Part shown: piece after piece, positions 37,813 through 45,778 of the stretch | Position numbering within the stretch: the stretch's first letter is position 1 | Layout: every line of letters starts with the position of its first letter | NCBI RefSeq assembly: GCF_000788395.1 | Contig: NZ_CP009888.1 | Coordinates: 1,632,001 to 1,696,000 of the forward strand | Length of the DNA: 64,000 nt | Reading direction: 5' to 3' | Source of the DNA: Pseudoalteromonas piratica | Lineage (GTDB): Bacteria > Pseudomonadota > Gammaproteobacteria > Enterobacterales > Alteromonadaceae | Notes under the pieces: generated by a model | The model's database searches: none | The model's input: the letters and a program-made list of their open reading frames with translations, nothing else | What the model was told of the DNA's origin: nothing | Position numbers and translations under genes: made by a program

Positions 37813-39003
37813 ATGTTTGCAAACTTAAAGCCACTACCAACGGATCCAATTTTAGGTTTGATGGCTAAATACCGCCAAGATACAAATCCAAATAAAATCG
37901 ACTTAGGCGTAGGTGTTTATAAAACCGAAGAAGGTGATACGCCAATTCTAAGCTGTGTAAAAAAAGCAGAAAAATTTCGCTTAGAAAACGAAACAAGCAA
38001 GTCATATATCGGTTTGGCTGGTGACTTAGGTTTTTGTGCAAAAATGGAGTCTCTTCTGCTTGGCGAACATCCGGCGCTTTTAGCAAACCGTGTAAGAACT
38101 GCTCAAGCACCAGGTGGTACAGGGGCACTGCGTGTTGCGGCAGAATTTATTGCAAAAGCAAACCCGCAGGCAAGTGTTTGGGTAACAACACCAACATGGG
38201 CTAATCACATTGGCTTATTTTCAGCTGCGGGCTTAACGGTAAAAGAATACCCATATTACGATTACGAAAATAAGGGCTTATTGTTTGACGAGATGATGGC
38301 GACACTTAAAACGGTACCTAAAGGTGATATCGTTTTACTTCACGCATGTTGTCATAATCCAAGTGGCATGGACTTAAATGCTGAGCAATGGCAACAAGTT
38401 GCTGACCTTGCTAAAGAAGTAGGTTTTACACCTTTAGTGGATATTGCTTATCAAGGTTTTGGTACCAGCCTAGAAGATGATTCAGCGGGCCTTCGATTAC
38501 TTGCTGCAACTGTTGATGAAATGATTATTTGTTCGTCATGTTCTAAAAACTTTGGTTTATACCGTGAACGTATTGGTGCATGTTCGATTATTTCTGAATC
38601 AAGCGCGGTTGCTGATATTGCCAACTCAGTGCTGTTAAGTGTGGTTCGCAGTATTTACTCGATGCCACCTGCACATGGTGCAACGATTGTTGATACGATT
38701 CTTGGCAGTGAAGAGCTGACAGCGGAGTGGCATCAGGAATTAGCTGAAATGCGTAATCGTATTAATGGATTACGTAGTACCATTGTTGAAGCGCTTCATA
38801 GCCGAGGTGTTGCACAGGATTTTTCATTTATTGAAAAGCAGCATGGTATGTTTTCTTTCTTGAGTATTACGCCGGAACAAATCGAACGCTTACAAAAAGA
38901 GTATTCAATTTATATCGTTGGTTCAAGCCGCGTTAATGTTGCTGGAGTGAGCAAAGCAAACATCAATTACTTTGCAGATGCCGTAGCAACCGTAATCAAG
39001 TAA
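37813..39003 (+). CDS. Aromatic amino acid / aspartate aminotransferase, class I
   Basis: 396-aa PLP enzyme of the AspC/TyrB group. PLP-binding Lys245 is in the motif SCSKNFGLYRERIG, and GVYKTEEGDTPIL and CCHNPSGMDL are family blocks. The C-terminal YIVGSSRVNVAGV helix has the substrate Arg. It may serve phenylalanine and tyrosine synthesis, together with tyrA and pheA nearby, or aspartate formation; sequence alone does not decide. No TyrR box was seen in its 120-bp upstream gap. Confidence 0.92.
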   Translation: MFANLKPLPTDPILGLMAKYRQDTNPNKIDLGVGVYKTEEGDTPILSCVKKAEKFRLENETSKSYIGLAGDLGFCAKMESLLLGEHPALLANRVRTAQAPGGTGALRVAAEFIAKANPQASVWVTTPTWANHIGLFSAAGLTVKEYPYYDYENKGLLFDEMMATLKTVPKGDIVLLHACCHNPSGMDLNAEQWQQVADLAKEVGFTPLVDIAYQGFGTSLEDDSAGLRLLAATVDEMIICSSCSKNFGLYRERIGACSIISESSAVADIANSVLLSVVRSIYSMPPAHGATIVDTILGSEELTAEWHQELAEMRNRINGLRSTIVEALHSRGVAQDFSFIEKQHGMFSFLSITPEQIERLQKEYSIYIVGSSRVNVAGVSKANINYFADAVATVIK

Positions 39004-39016
39004 AATTGATGAGAAT

Positions 39017-39046
39017 AAAAAAGCCACCCGATTGGGTGGCTTTTTT
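39017..39046. terminator. Bidirectional terminator between the aminotransferase and yebG
   Basis: AAAAAAGCCACCC / GGGTGGCTTTTTT perfect 13-bp stem, loop GATT, with A and T runs outside; convergent genes share it. Confidence 0.92.
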
Positions 39047-39047
39047 A

Positions 39048-39329
39048 TTAACTGACTTTCTTAATGTCAGTAACTTTTGCTTTATTATTTGGCGGGGTAG
39101 GTTTACCACCTTTCAACGCTGCAATAAATTGGTCTTTGCGTTTCGCCATTTCTAGCGCTAACGCTTCATTTTGTTGTTCACTAAGTGGAACATCAACTTC
39201 ACCTAACATGGTTTCAAGTGCTTCAGCGATATCTAACATTTTGTCATATGCGTCAGCATCTTTCTTTGATGTAAATGTCATACGTTCCACTCCATCCCTA
39301 ACTACTTTGTAACATACCTCAACGGCCAT
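39048..39329 (-). CDS. yebG: DNA-damage-inducible protein YebG
   Basis: 93 aa. The N-terminal part MAVEVCYKVVRDGVERMTFTSKKDADAYDKMLDIA is the YebG family core; the tail is low-complexity. A LexA box stands 16 bp before the ATG. E. coli YebG is a LexA-regulated SOS protein of unclear activity. Confidence 0.93.
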   Translation of the reverse strand: MAVEVCYKVVRDGVERMTFTSKKDADAYDKMLDIAEALETMLGEVDVPLSEQQNEALALEMAKRKDQFIAALKGGKPTPPNNKAKVTDIKKVS

Positions 39330-39344
39330 TTCGCACCTTCTTAA

Positions 39345-39360
39345 CTGTTGTTTTATACAG
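39345..39360. promoter_or_regulatory. LexA (SOS) box of yebG
   Basis: CTGT-N8-ACAG; with flanks on the minus strand it reads TACTGTATAAAACAACAGTT, a near-perfect LexA operator. The box edge is 15 bp before the start codon of yebG. Confidence 0.9.
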
Positions 39361-39520
39361 TACTATATCAGTAACTACGAAAAAATAAAGTATCTAAAAT
39401 CACTACCATTTTATTTTTCTAAAATAAGTATCACTGTTTTACTCTAAAGGCTAGTAAGGTATTGTGATGAAATAAACCTACAATTAGTTTAAAACAATGA
39501 ATTAAAAGGGAAGAACTATT

Positions 39521-39763
39521 ATGTCGAGTGAGCAAATTGTTAGTTTTTTAGGTTGGGCAACAGTTATTAATCTGATTATATTAAGTGTCAGTGCGGTGTT
39601 ATTATTACTATTTAGACAATCGATTGTAACGATTCATAGTCAACTTTTTAATGTTGAACATAAATCTTTGAATCTGCTCTACGTGCAGTATTTTGCGTTT
39701 TATAAAGTATTGGTTGTTTTCTTTAACTTGGTTCCCTATTTTGTTTTAAAATTGGTGATTTAA
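39521..39763 (+). CDS. Small inner-membrane protein, DUF6868 family
   Basis: 80 aa. Two hydrophobic helices (about 8-32 and 52-78) flank a short polar loop. The pattern FLGWATVINLIIL near the start and YKVLVVFFNLVPYFVLKL at the end is that of the DUF6868 family, common in marine gammaproteobacteria. AAGGGAAG precedes the ATG. Function unknown. The gene sits alone between yebG and the T6SS locus. Confidence 0.75.
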   Translation: MSSEQIVSFLGWATVINLIILSVSAVLLLLFRQSIVTIHSQLFNVEHKSLNLLYVQYFAFYKVLVVFFNLVPYFVLKLVI

Positions 39764-40069
39764 AAGGAACTAGCCAAAAGCGATTGGCTGGTTGTAATAA
39801 CTATAGCTGTCAGCTTTCAAAATTTCTAAAGTAGCAAGCATTTTTAACCTTGATTGGTATTAGGGGATTAAATTTTAAATTGTTTAAAACAGAGCAAATT
39901 TCCTCCAATTCAAAATAGTATAAAAACCGTGAAAACCTTGTTTTAATAATAAAATATTAGAGGTTGGAGGTGTGCTAACTAGGTCAAACTAACCTTGACT
40001 TTATTCAATTATGCTCCAAAATAATCCTTAGAATAAATAATAAAGAAATAGGGACGAGTCTAAACTTTT
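39764..40069. other. 306-bp gap before the T6SS locus, candidate promoter
   Basis: Directly after the DUF6868 gene, AACTAGCCAA / TTGGCTGGTT (39768-39793, 6-nt loop, one T-G pair) could be a weak terminator. Near the end, TTGACT (39995-40000) is followed 17-18 bp later by AAAATA, a candidate sigma70 promoter for tssA. No sigma54 -24/-12 motif and no gene were seen in the rest, which is AT-rich. Confidence 0.4.
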
Positions 40070-41374
40070 ATGTTGCTCTATACCGACGACACTGAGTTAG
40101 ACGCTGGGATATATTTAAGAGAGGAACGAACTAAGTTTCGTGAACTTAGAAATCTATTAAATGTAGCTCAATCAAGCTTACGTAAATTATTTGAAACACC
40201 AACTTCTGCACAAGACTTAGATCTTCAACGGGAAAATCGTGAGGACTGGGAAAAACTGCAGCAAGCTTGTGCAGTTACACTAAAAGAAGACGCTCGTGAT
40301 ATTGAGGTTTTTGTTTGGTGGTTATCCGCATTAGCCTATAAAAAAGAAAATCTTTCAGCACTAAATGAAGGACTAGATGATTTTTTATTTGCTCTAAACA
40401 AACTCACTGACAATATTCATCCAAAGTTACCAGAAAAGAAAGTTGCAAAACTTGAGTCAGATCAAGTTGCGATAAAGCATTGCGAGAATCAAACTCGTTC
40501 ATTAGAGCAGTTTACGGGTGATAGCCCTAACTCTGGATTAATCAATATCCCATTAATGCAATTTCCGCTTTTAGATGATTATACTTTTAGTGACTATTTA
40601 TCAGACCAAAAGTCAGGAAAACTCGAAAAGACCAAGTCAGAATTTGTCGCTAAGTTGCAATCTAATAAACAGCGTTTGATAGACAACTTTAATACGATTA
40701 TTGCCCTTGACGAAAAAATAAGTGCAGTTGATTTATTCATCAATGGATATAGAAACCAGAACGGTCTTTCTTTACTTGGCTTTCGTTTTATCAGAGATAA
40801 TCTAAAGCAAGTTAAACTGATGTATCAGTACTTCTTTCCAGATGTAGCAAAAAAAGAAGAGAGCGTTGTTGAATCAAGTTCGTCTGAATCAACTGAATCT
40901 TCGACATCTACTAGTAGCAATGTCAGCGAAGCTAGCGAACAACAACCTACTCAAACGATTGTTACATCAGTTCAGGCGCCTGTCATGTCGCAGCAAGCCT
41001 ACACAAGAGAAACAGCGCTCGAAGACTTAAATCGTATCGCTGTTTTTTTCAAAAAAACGGAACCACATTCACCAATTCCTTATTTAATTGCTCGCGCAAT
41101 TAGATGGGGCAATATGTCATTTTCTGAACTATTAACAGAGTTAATTAAAAAAGAATCCCCGGAGCTGGCGGAAATTAGAAAATTGACAGGGGTTGATAAT
41201 GATTTAGGCGAATTGCTAAACGAAGACATCGCAGAGCCTACACCAGTAGTTGCAGTGGCTGAAGTTCAGCAAACATCTGAAGAAACAGTTAGTCAGCAGG
41301 TTGTTCAAGCTGAAACAGTTAAAGCGGAAGAACCGAAAGATGATTCTACATCTAGTTCGGGACCTCTGTGGTAA
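40070..41374 (+). CDS. tssA: T6SS protein TssA (ImpA N-terminal family)
   Basis: 434 aa. The N-terminal ImpA_N domain (about 15-130; YLREERTKFRELRNLLNVAQSSLRKL and VWWLSALAYKKENLSALNEGL) is followed by a low-complexity Ser/Thr stretch (about 266-300). The conserved tail EPHSPIPYLIARAIRWGNMSFSELLTELI is typical of TssA/VasJ proteins. TssA caps or starts sheath and tube assembly at the baseplate. It is the first gene of the T6SS locus, 65 bp before hcp. Confidence 0.9.
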   Translation: MLLYTDDTELDAGIYLREERTKFRELRNLLNVAQSSLRKLFETPTSAQDLDLQRENREDWEKLQQACAVTLKEDARDIEVFVWWLSALAYKKENLSALNEGLDDFLFALNKLTDNIHPKLPEKKVAKLESDQVAIKHCENQTRSLEQFTGDSPNSGLINIPLMQFPLLDDYTFSDYLSDQKSGKLEKTKSEFVAKLQSNKQRLIDNFNTIIALDEKISAVDLFINGYRNQNGLSLLGFRFIRDNLKQVKLMYQYFFPDVAKKEESVVESSSSESTESSTSTSSNVSEASEQQPTQTIVTSVQAPVMSQQAYTRETALEDLNRIAVFFKKTEPHSPIPYLIARAIRWGNMSFSELLTELIKKESPELAEIRKLTGVDNDLGELLNEDIAEPTPVVAVAEVQQTSEETVSQQVVQAETVKAEEPKDDSTSSSGPLW

Positions 41375-41439
41375 AAAATAGTAAAGATTGCTGCTACGTA
41401 GAGTAGGGCAAAATAATAAATATTTAAGGAGAATGTAAG

Positions 41440-41970
41440 ATGGCATCAATCTTCATGAGAATCGATGGTAACGATAGCATCAAAGGCGCTGCAACTGTAG
41501 CTGATCTTAACAGCAAAAAAGGCTGGTTTGCAGTAGATAGTCTATCTTGGGGCGCTATGCGCGGCGTATCAGTGGATATTGGTAATGCGAACAACCAAGA
41601 CAACGGTATGGTTGCTTTAGGTGAAATCAGTATTTCTAAAGGGTACGATGGTGCAACACCATACCTATTAACATACTTATTCCAACCAGGTGCAGACGGT
41701 AAAACAGTTGAGCTGGTAATGACTAAACCATCTCGTGATGGTAAAGGTATTGTTCCTTACTTTGTAATCTCTTTAGAAGAAGCTCGTATGGCTAACTTTA
41801 GTATTTCAGGCAGCGATGGCAGCCAACCAAGCGAATCTTTCTCGCTAACATATACTAAAATTGAACAAATCTTCTTCGTAGAAGATGAAGGTGGTAAGTT
41901 AGAGAAAGCAGCTTCTGTTAAGTACGATGCAACTGGCAACCAGTTAACTTCTGCGGCAGACTTAAAATAA
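41440..41970 (+). CDS. hcp: T6SS tube protein Hcp (TssD)
   Basis: 176 aa. The Hcp beta-barrel family is shown by FMRIDGNDSIKGAAT at the start and GNANNQDNGMVALGEISISKGYDGATPYLL. Hcp hexamers stack to make the inner tube that is expelled with VgrG. A very strong ribosome site (TAAGGAGAATGTAAGATG) fits the high dose needed for a structural protein. Confidence 0.95.
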   Translation: MASIFMRIDGNDSIKGAATVADLNSKKGWFAVDSLSWGAMRGVSVDIGNANNQDNGMVALGEISISKGYDGATPYLLTYLFQPGADGKTVELVMTKPSRDGKGIVPYFVISLEEARMANFSISGSDGSQPSESFSLTYTKIEQIFFVEDEGGKLEKAASVKYDATGNQLTSAADLK

Positions 41971-41981
41971 GGTAATTAATA

Positions 41982-42479
41982 ATGGCACTTAATTCGCAAC
42001 ATAAGCGCGTTAGTAAAAACCGAGTAAGTATTACTTATGACGTAGAAACTAATGGCGCAACAGAGAAGAAAGAACTTCCTTTTGTTTCAGCCGTATTAGG
42101 TAATTTCTCAGGTGATAAAGAAGATCCAAAAGAAGTAGAAGATCGTGAATTTATTCAAGTTGATCAAGATAATTTCGATGAAGTTCTTGGCCGCATCAAG
42201 CCTGAATTATCACTAAAAGTTGATAATGTTATTGAAAATGATGACAGCCAGTTCGAAGTGAATCTTGAATTTGAATCGATGAAAGACTTTGAACCAGATG
42301 CATTAGTTCAACGCATTGAGCCGCTGAAAAAATTACTTGAAACTCGTAATCAGTTAAATGAATTACTGAGCAAGGCTGATCGTTCTCGCGATTTCGAAAA
42401 ATTGTTAAAAGACATTCTGCAAAGTGCTGACTCACTTAGCTCACTTTCGGAAGAGCTTGGTGTTAAGGGAGAAGAATAA
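41982..42479 (+). CDS. tssB: T6SS sheath protein TssB (VipA)
   Basis: 165 aa, small sheath subunit. It starts SQHKRVSKNRVSITYDVETNGATEKKELPFVSAVLGNFSGD, the TssB N-terminus, and ends with helices around VQRIEPLKKLLETRNQLNELLSKADRSRDFEKLLKDIL. The stop overlaps the tssC ATG by one base (TAATG). Confidence 0.96.
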   Translation: MALNSQHKRVSKNRVSITYDVETNGATEKKELPFVSAVLGNFSGDKEDPKEVEDREFIQVDQDNFDEVLGRIKPELSLKVDNVIENDDSQFEVNLEFESMKDFEPDALVQRIEPLKKLLETRNQLNELLSKADRSRDFEKLLKDILQSADSLSSLSEELGVKGEE

Positions 42480-43951
42480 TGTCTGAAGAATTACAACAAG
42501 GCGGTGCAGCTGAAGGTGAAAGCCTTTCATTCCTTGACCGTGCTATTAGTGCAACAAGCCAAACTGCACCTGATAGAACAAAAGAGCTATTAACATCGCT
42601 AACCAAAGAAGCGATGTCTGGAACGGTAACTTGGGATAAAAACCTAACTGATACCATCGCTAATGCGGTTGCTGCCATTGACCAAAAAATGTCTGAGCAG
42701 CTATCTCAAATTATGCAAAAAGATAACTTTCAACAGCTGGAAGGTTCTTGGTTAGGTTTACAAAAACTGATCCGTAATAGTGCGCTTGGTACATCTCAAA
42801 AGGTGAAGTTACTTAATATCTCAAAGGACGAGTTATTAGAACAATTTGAAGATGCACCTGCGGTTGACCGTAGCCCGCTATTTAACTCACTTTACCAACA
42901 CGAATATGGTACAGCGGGTGGTGAACCTTATGGTTTACTATTAGGTGACTATGAGTTTTCTCAATCTGATGAAGACGTTGCATTACTTCGTTATATGGGT
43001 GAAGTGGCAGCGGCAAGTCATGCGCCATTCATTGCTGCAGCATCGCCAGAGATGTTTGAGCTAAGCAGCTTCTCAACGTTTAGTGAAGGTAAACCAATTG
43101 CACCTGCATTTGATTCACCAAGTTACGCGTCATGGAACTCATTCCGTGAGAGTGATGATGCACGTTATGTCGCATTAACACTGCCTCGTACTATGGCTCG
43201 TTTACCGTACGGCTTTAAAGGTAAAAAGATTAAGTCATTTAACTTTGAAGAGCTGGCAAACGATAACGCAGGTAATCCAAAACCAGCAAGTAATGATGAA
43301 ATTGTTTGGTCAAATGCTGCATACGATATGGCGTTGAACATGAATAACGCATTTGAAGCGTATGGTTGGTGTACAGCAATTCGTGGTATGGATAACGGCG
43401 GTAAAGTAGAAGCGTTACCTAACCTGACTTATCTAACAGACTCAGGCGATATTACGCAGCAGTGTCCTACAGAGGTTAATCTGACGGATGAACGTGAAAA
43501 AGAGTTAAGCGACTTAGGTTTCTTACCACTTGTTCATTACAAAAATTCTGATTATGCCGTTTTCCTTGGTGGCCAAACGACACAAAAGCCAAAAGAGTAT
43601 ACTGACCCAGATGCAACGGCAAATGCAGCAATTTCAGCGCGTTTACCTTACATTATGGCAAGTAGCCGAATTGCACATTACTTAAAAGTAATGGGTCGCG
43701 ATAATATCGGCTCTAATATGGAAGCAAGTGATATCCAAAAGCAAATGAGTGAGTGGATTGCTATGTACACTAACTCAGGTGCAATGGGTAATGAAGAGCG
43801 TGCTAAAACGCCGCTTGCAGAAGCGCAAATTTCTGTTATTGAGCAACCTGGTCGCCCAGGTGCATACTCGGCGGTAGCGCATTTAAGACCGTGGTTACAA
43901 ATGGAAGAACTTACAACATCAGTTCGTATGGTTGCAAGTTTACCTGGTTAA
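42479..43951 (+). CDS. tssC: T6SS sheath protein TssC (VipB)
   Basis: 490 aa, large sheath subunit. It keeps the N-terminal arm (SFLDRAISATSQT), which in Vibrio VipB contains the ClpV-binding helix. The core LGGEPYG-like block reads GGEPYGLLLGDYEF, and SSRIAHYLKVMGRDNIGS and the C-terminal AHLRPWLQMEELTTSVRMVASLPG follow. Overlaps tssB by one base. Followed by two hairpins. Confidence 0.97.
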   Translation: MSEELQQGGAAEGESLSFLDRAISATSQTAPDRTKELLTSLTKEAMSGTVTWDKNLTDTIANAVAAIDQKMSEQLSQIMQKDNFQQLEGSWLGLQKLIRNSALGTSQKVKLLNISKDELLEQFEDAPAVDRSPLFNSLYQHEYGTAGGEPYGLLLGDYEFSQSDEDVALLRYMGEVAAASHAPFIAAASPEMFELSSFSTFSEGKPIAPAFDSPSYASWNSFRESDDARYVALTLPRTMARLPYGFKGKKIKSFNFEELANDNAGNPKPASNDEIVWSNAAYDMALNMNNAFEAYGWCTAIRGMDNGGKVEALPNLTYLTDSGDITQQCPTEVNLTDEREKELSDLGFLPLVHYKNSDYAVFLGGQTTQKPKEYTDPDATANAAISARLPYIMASSRIAHYLKVMGRDNIGSNMEASDIQKQMSEWIAMYTNSGAMGNEERAKTPLAEAQISVIEQPGRPGAYSAVAHLRPWLQMEELTTSVRMVASLPG

Positions 43952-43962
43952 CCCACTCTATT

Positions 43963-44022
43963 AGCAACTCCAACTCATTTGTGAGTTGCTATTTAGCGAG
44001 GTGCATTTTGTACCTCGCTTTT
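43963..44022 (+). terminator. Two hairpins between tssC and the second tssC-like gene
   Basis: AGCAACTC / GAGTTGCT (43963-43990, 12-nt loop) is followed at once by AGCGAGGT / ACCTCGCT (43995-44019, 9-nt loop) and a TTTT tract. Placed in the only large gap inside the core T6SS genes (102 bp). It probably lowers transcription past hcp-tssB-tssC, or protects the 3' end of that abundant message. Confidence 0.6.
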
Positions 44023-44053
44023 GATTTAAAAGAATAACAACAAGGATAACTTT

Positions 44054-45334
44054 GTGTTGCCGAGCAATCAGACGGCCTCAATTGATCAATCAAAAGCCTT
44101 AGTATGTCATTTGATTGCAGAAATTGATCGTTTAATTAGTGAACAGCTTTCACAGGTAATGTCGAATCCAAAGTTTCAAGAACTTGAAGCACGTTGGTTA
44201 AACTTACATGAGCTTGTTAATTTGCCGGTTAACTATAAAGTAATTAAAGTCCGTATTTTTAATATTTCGTGGCAAGAAATTTCTCAAGATCTTAATATTT
44301 CAACCTCGGTCTCCCATTCCCGTCTTTACAATTTAATTGCGAATAAAGAATTTAATACCTTAGGCGGTGAGCCCTATGGTTTAATTGTTGTTGACCACAA
44401 TATTACGTTAGAGTTTGATTATGAGAATGAGTTCGATGATCTCTACACTCTCGAACTCTTGTCTGCATTGGGTGAAAAGAGTTTGTGCCCAATTATTCTG
44501 GATGCGGATGATGGCTTTTTAGGAGCACAAGGGGAGCAGTACCTTGCAGACTTTGAAAAAGTAAGCCGTGTACTGACCGATCATGATTTTGATACTTGGC
44601 ATCGCTTAAGAGAAAGCGCAAATAGCCACTTTCTAGGTTTGGTGTTTAACAAAGTCGCTATTCGTGAAAGTTATGAATTTTATCCAGCGGGGTTTGTGTT
44701 TAACGAGAGTGAAACGCAAACTTACAAATGGGGTAATGCTGCAACTACCTTTTTAAAAAATGTGATTGTTGAATATAATCGCGTGCGTTGGTTTGGTTTT
44801 TTAAAATCTCGAAAACTTGATTCATCAGGTGGAAGCTCAATAAAAAATTACGGTTTAAAATCTGCGGTACCACCAAAATTTAAAATCCACTTATCAGCAT
44901 CTACCGCCGCTTTTTTATCCCAATTAGGGCTCATTCCTATTTTCCACAATCCTTTAAATAATCGATACTTTTTTCAATCTAATAATTCGGTGAAACTAGA
45001 GGTAGAGGGAGAAAATCGCTTTCTTATTCAAACTACTCTGATGATTAGCCGCATAGCGCATTATGTGAAATTACAACTAAGGCAAATGATTGGTGCATCA
45101 ATGGAACCCCATGATTGTGAAAACAGAATCAGTCACTGGTTAGAACAATACTGTTCTAACTCAATTGTGAATGATGAAGTCACATTAGCGGGGATGCCAC
45201 TGCGCACTGCGAAAGTAACAGTAAATGAAGAACCGGGTTCATTAAAACGCTACAGTTGCCAAATTGATTTAGTACCACAGTATCAATACGACCGTGTGGC
45301 AAGTATGGTTAGTCTTTCTACGGCGGTTGAATAA
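44054..45334 (+). CDS. Second TssC-like sheath paralogue, N-terminally short
   Basis: 426 aa, start GTG (44054) with AAGGAT ahead. It aligns with TssC along its length: ISEQLSQVMSNPKFQELEARWLNLHELV, LGGEPYGLIVVDH, SRIAHYVKLQLRQMIGASMEPHDCENRISHWLEQY and the EEPGSLKRYSCQIDLVPQYQYDRVASMVSLS tail. It lacks about 55-60 residues at the N-terminus that carry the sheath-linking arm and the ClpV-type recognition helix, and its core is much diverged. Reading frame intact. A similar two-TssC situation (TssC40/TssC41) is known in Agrobacterium. Role here is not known; a baseplate-proximal or alternative subunit is possible. Confidence 0.85.
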   Translation: MLPSNQTASIDQSKALVCHLIAEIDRLISEQLSQVMSNPKFQELEARWLNLHELVNLPVNYKVIKVRIFNISWQEISQDLNISTSVSHSRLYNLIANKEFNTLGGEPYGLIVVDHNITLEFDYENEFDDLYTLELLSALGEKSLCPIILDADDGFLGAQGEQYLADFEKVSRVLTDHDFDTWHRLRESANSHFLGLVFNKVAIRESYEFYPAGFVFNESETQTYKWGNAATTFLKNVIVEYNRVRWFGFLKSRKLDSSGGSSIKNYGLKSAVPPKFKIHLSASTAAFLSQLGLIPIFHNPLNNRYFFQSNNSVKLEVEGENRFLIQTTLMISRIAHYVKLQLRQMIGASMEPHDCENRISHWLEQYCSNSIVNDEVTLAGMPLRTAKVTVNEEPGSLKRYSCQIDLVPQYQYDRVASMVSLSTAVE

Positions 45335-45778
45335 ATGTCATTTTTTAGTGCTTTTTACCTCGACCAAGAGGAAGTTAAAACAAATTCGATGGATGAACTT
45401 GTGTTGTCAATTCATCACAATATTGGACTTATTTTAAAAACAGAAGCAGCGAGTTTACATCAAGGTGATGGTAGTTTGAGTGACGATTCTAACCTGTGTT
45501 TTGGCTTAGAAGATATGGCGCTATTTAGTCGTTTAAACTCAGGGCAACAAATTGCACTTAGAATAAAAACAAAAATCATGCAATTTGAACCGCGATTAGA
45601 AGACATTAATGTCAGCTATGTTGATGAGGCGAGCAAGTCTAAATTAACTAATACGCTAAAATTTGAAGTGTCTGCCATGTTAACAGTTAACGGGAAAAAA
45701 GAATTATTACAATTTGATACTGATATCAACCTAACAAAAATGACAGTAATGATAGAGAACGATACCAATTATGATTAA
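45335..45778 (+). CDS. tssE: T6SS baseplate protein TssE
   Basis: 147 aa, gp25-like baseplate subunit. The family signature EPR is present in QFEPRLEDINVSYV after a SLRxGQQIA-type helix (SRLNSGQQIALRIKTKIM). The start ATG abuts the stop of the previous gene, and its end overlaps tssF by 8 bp. Confidence 0.88.
   Translation: MSFFSAFYLDQEEVKTNSMDELVLSIHHNIGLILKTEAASLHQGDGSLSDDSNLCFGLEDMALFSRLNSGQQIALRIKTKIMQFEPRLEDINVSYVDEASKSKLTNTLKFEVSAMLTVNGKKELLQFDTDINLTKMTVMIENDTNYD

Noticed and set aside
39955..40069. Sigma54 promoter for the T6SS operon
   Set aside because: GGTTGGAGGTGTGCTAAC lacks the GG-N10-GC spacing with TTGCA; only a sigma70-like TTGACT element was acceptable.
44054..45334. Second TssC-like gene as a frameshifted remnant of tssC
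   Set aside because: The frame is open over 426 codons, it has a ribosome site and start, and it keeps the conserved core; it is a diverged paralogue.
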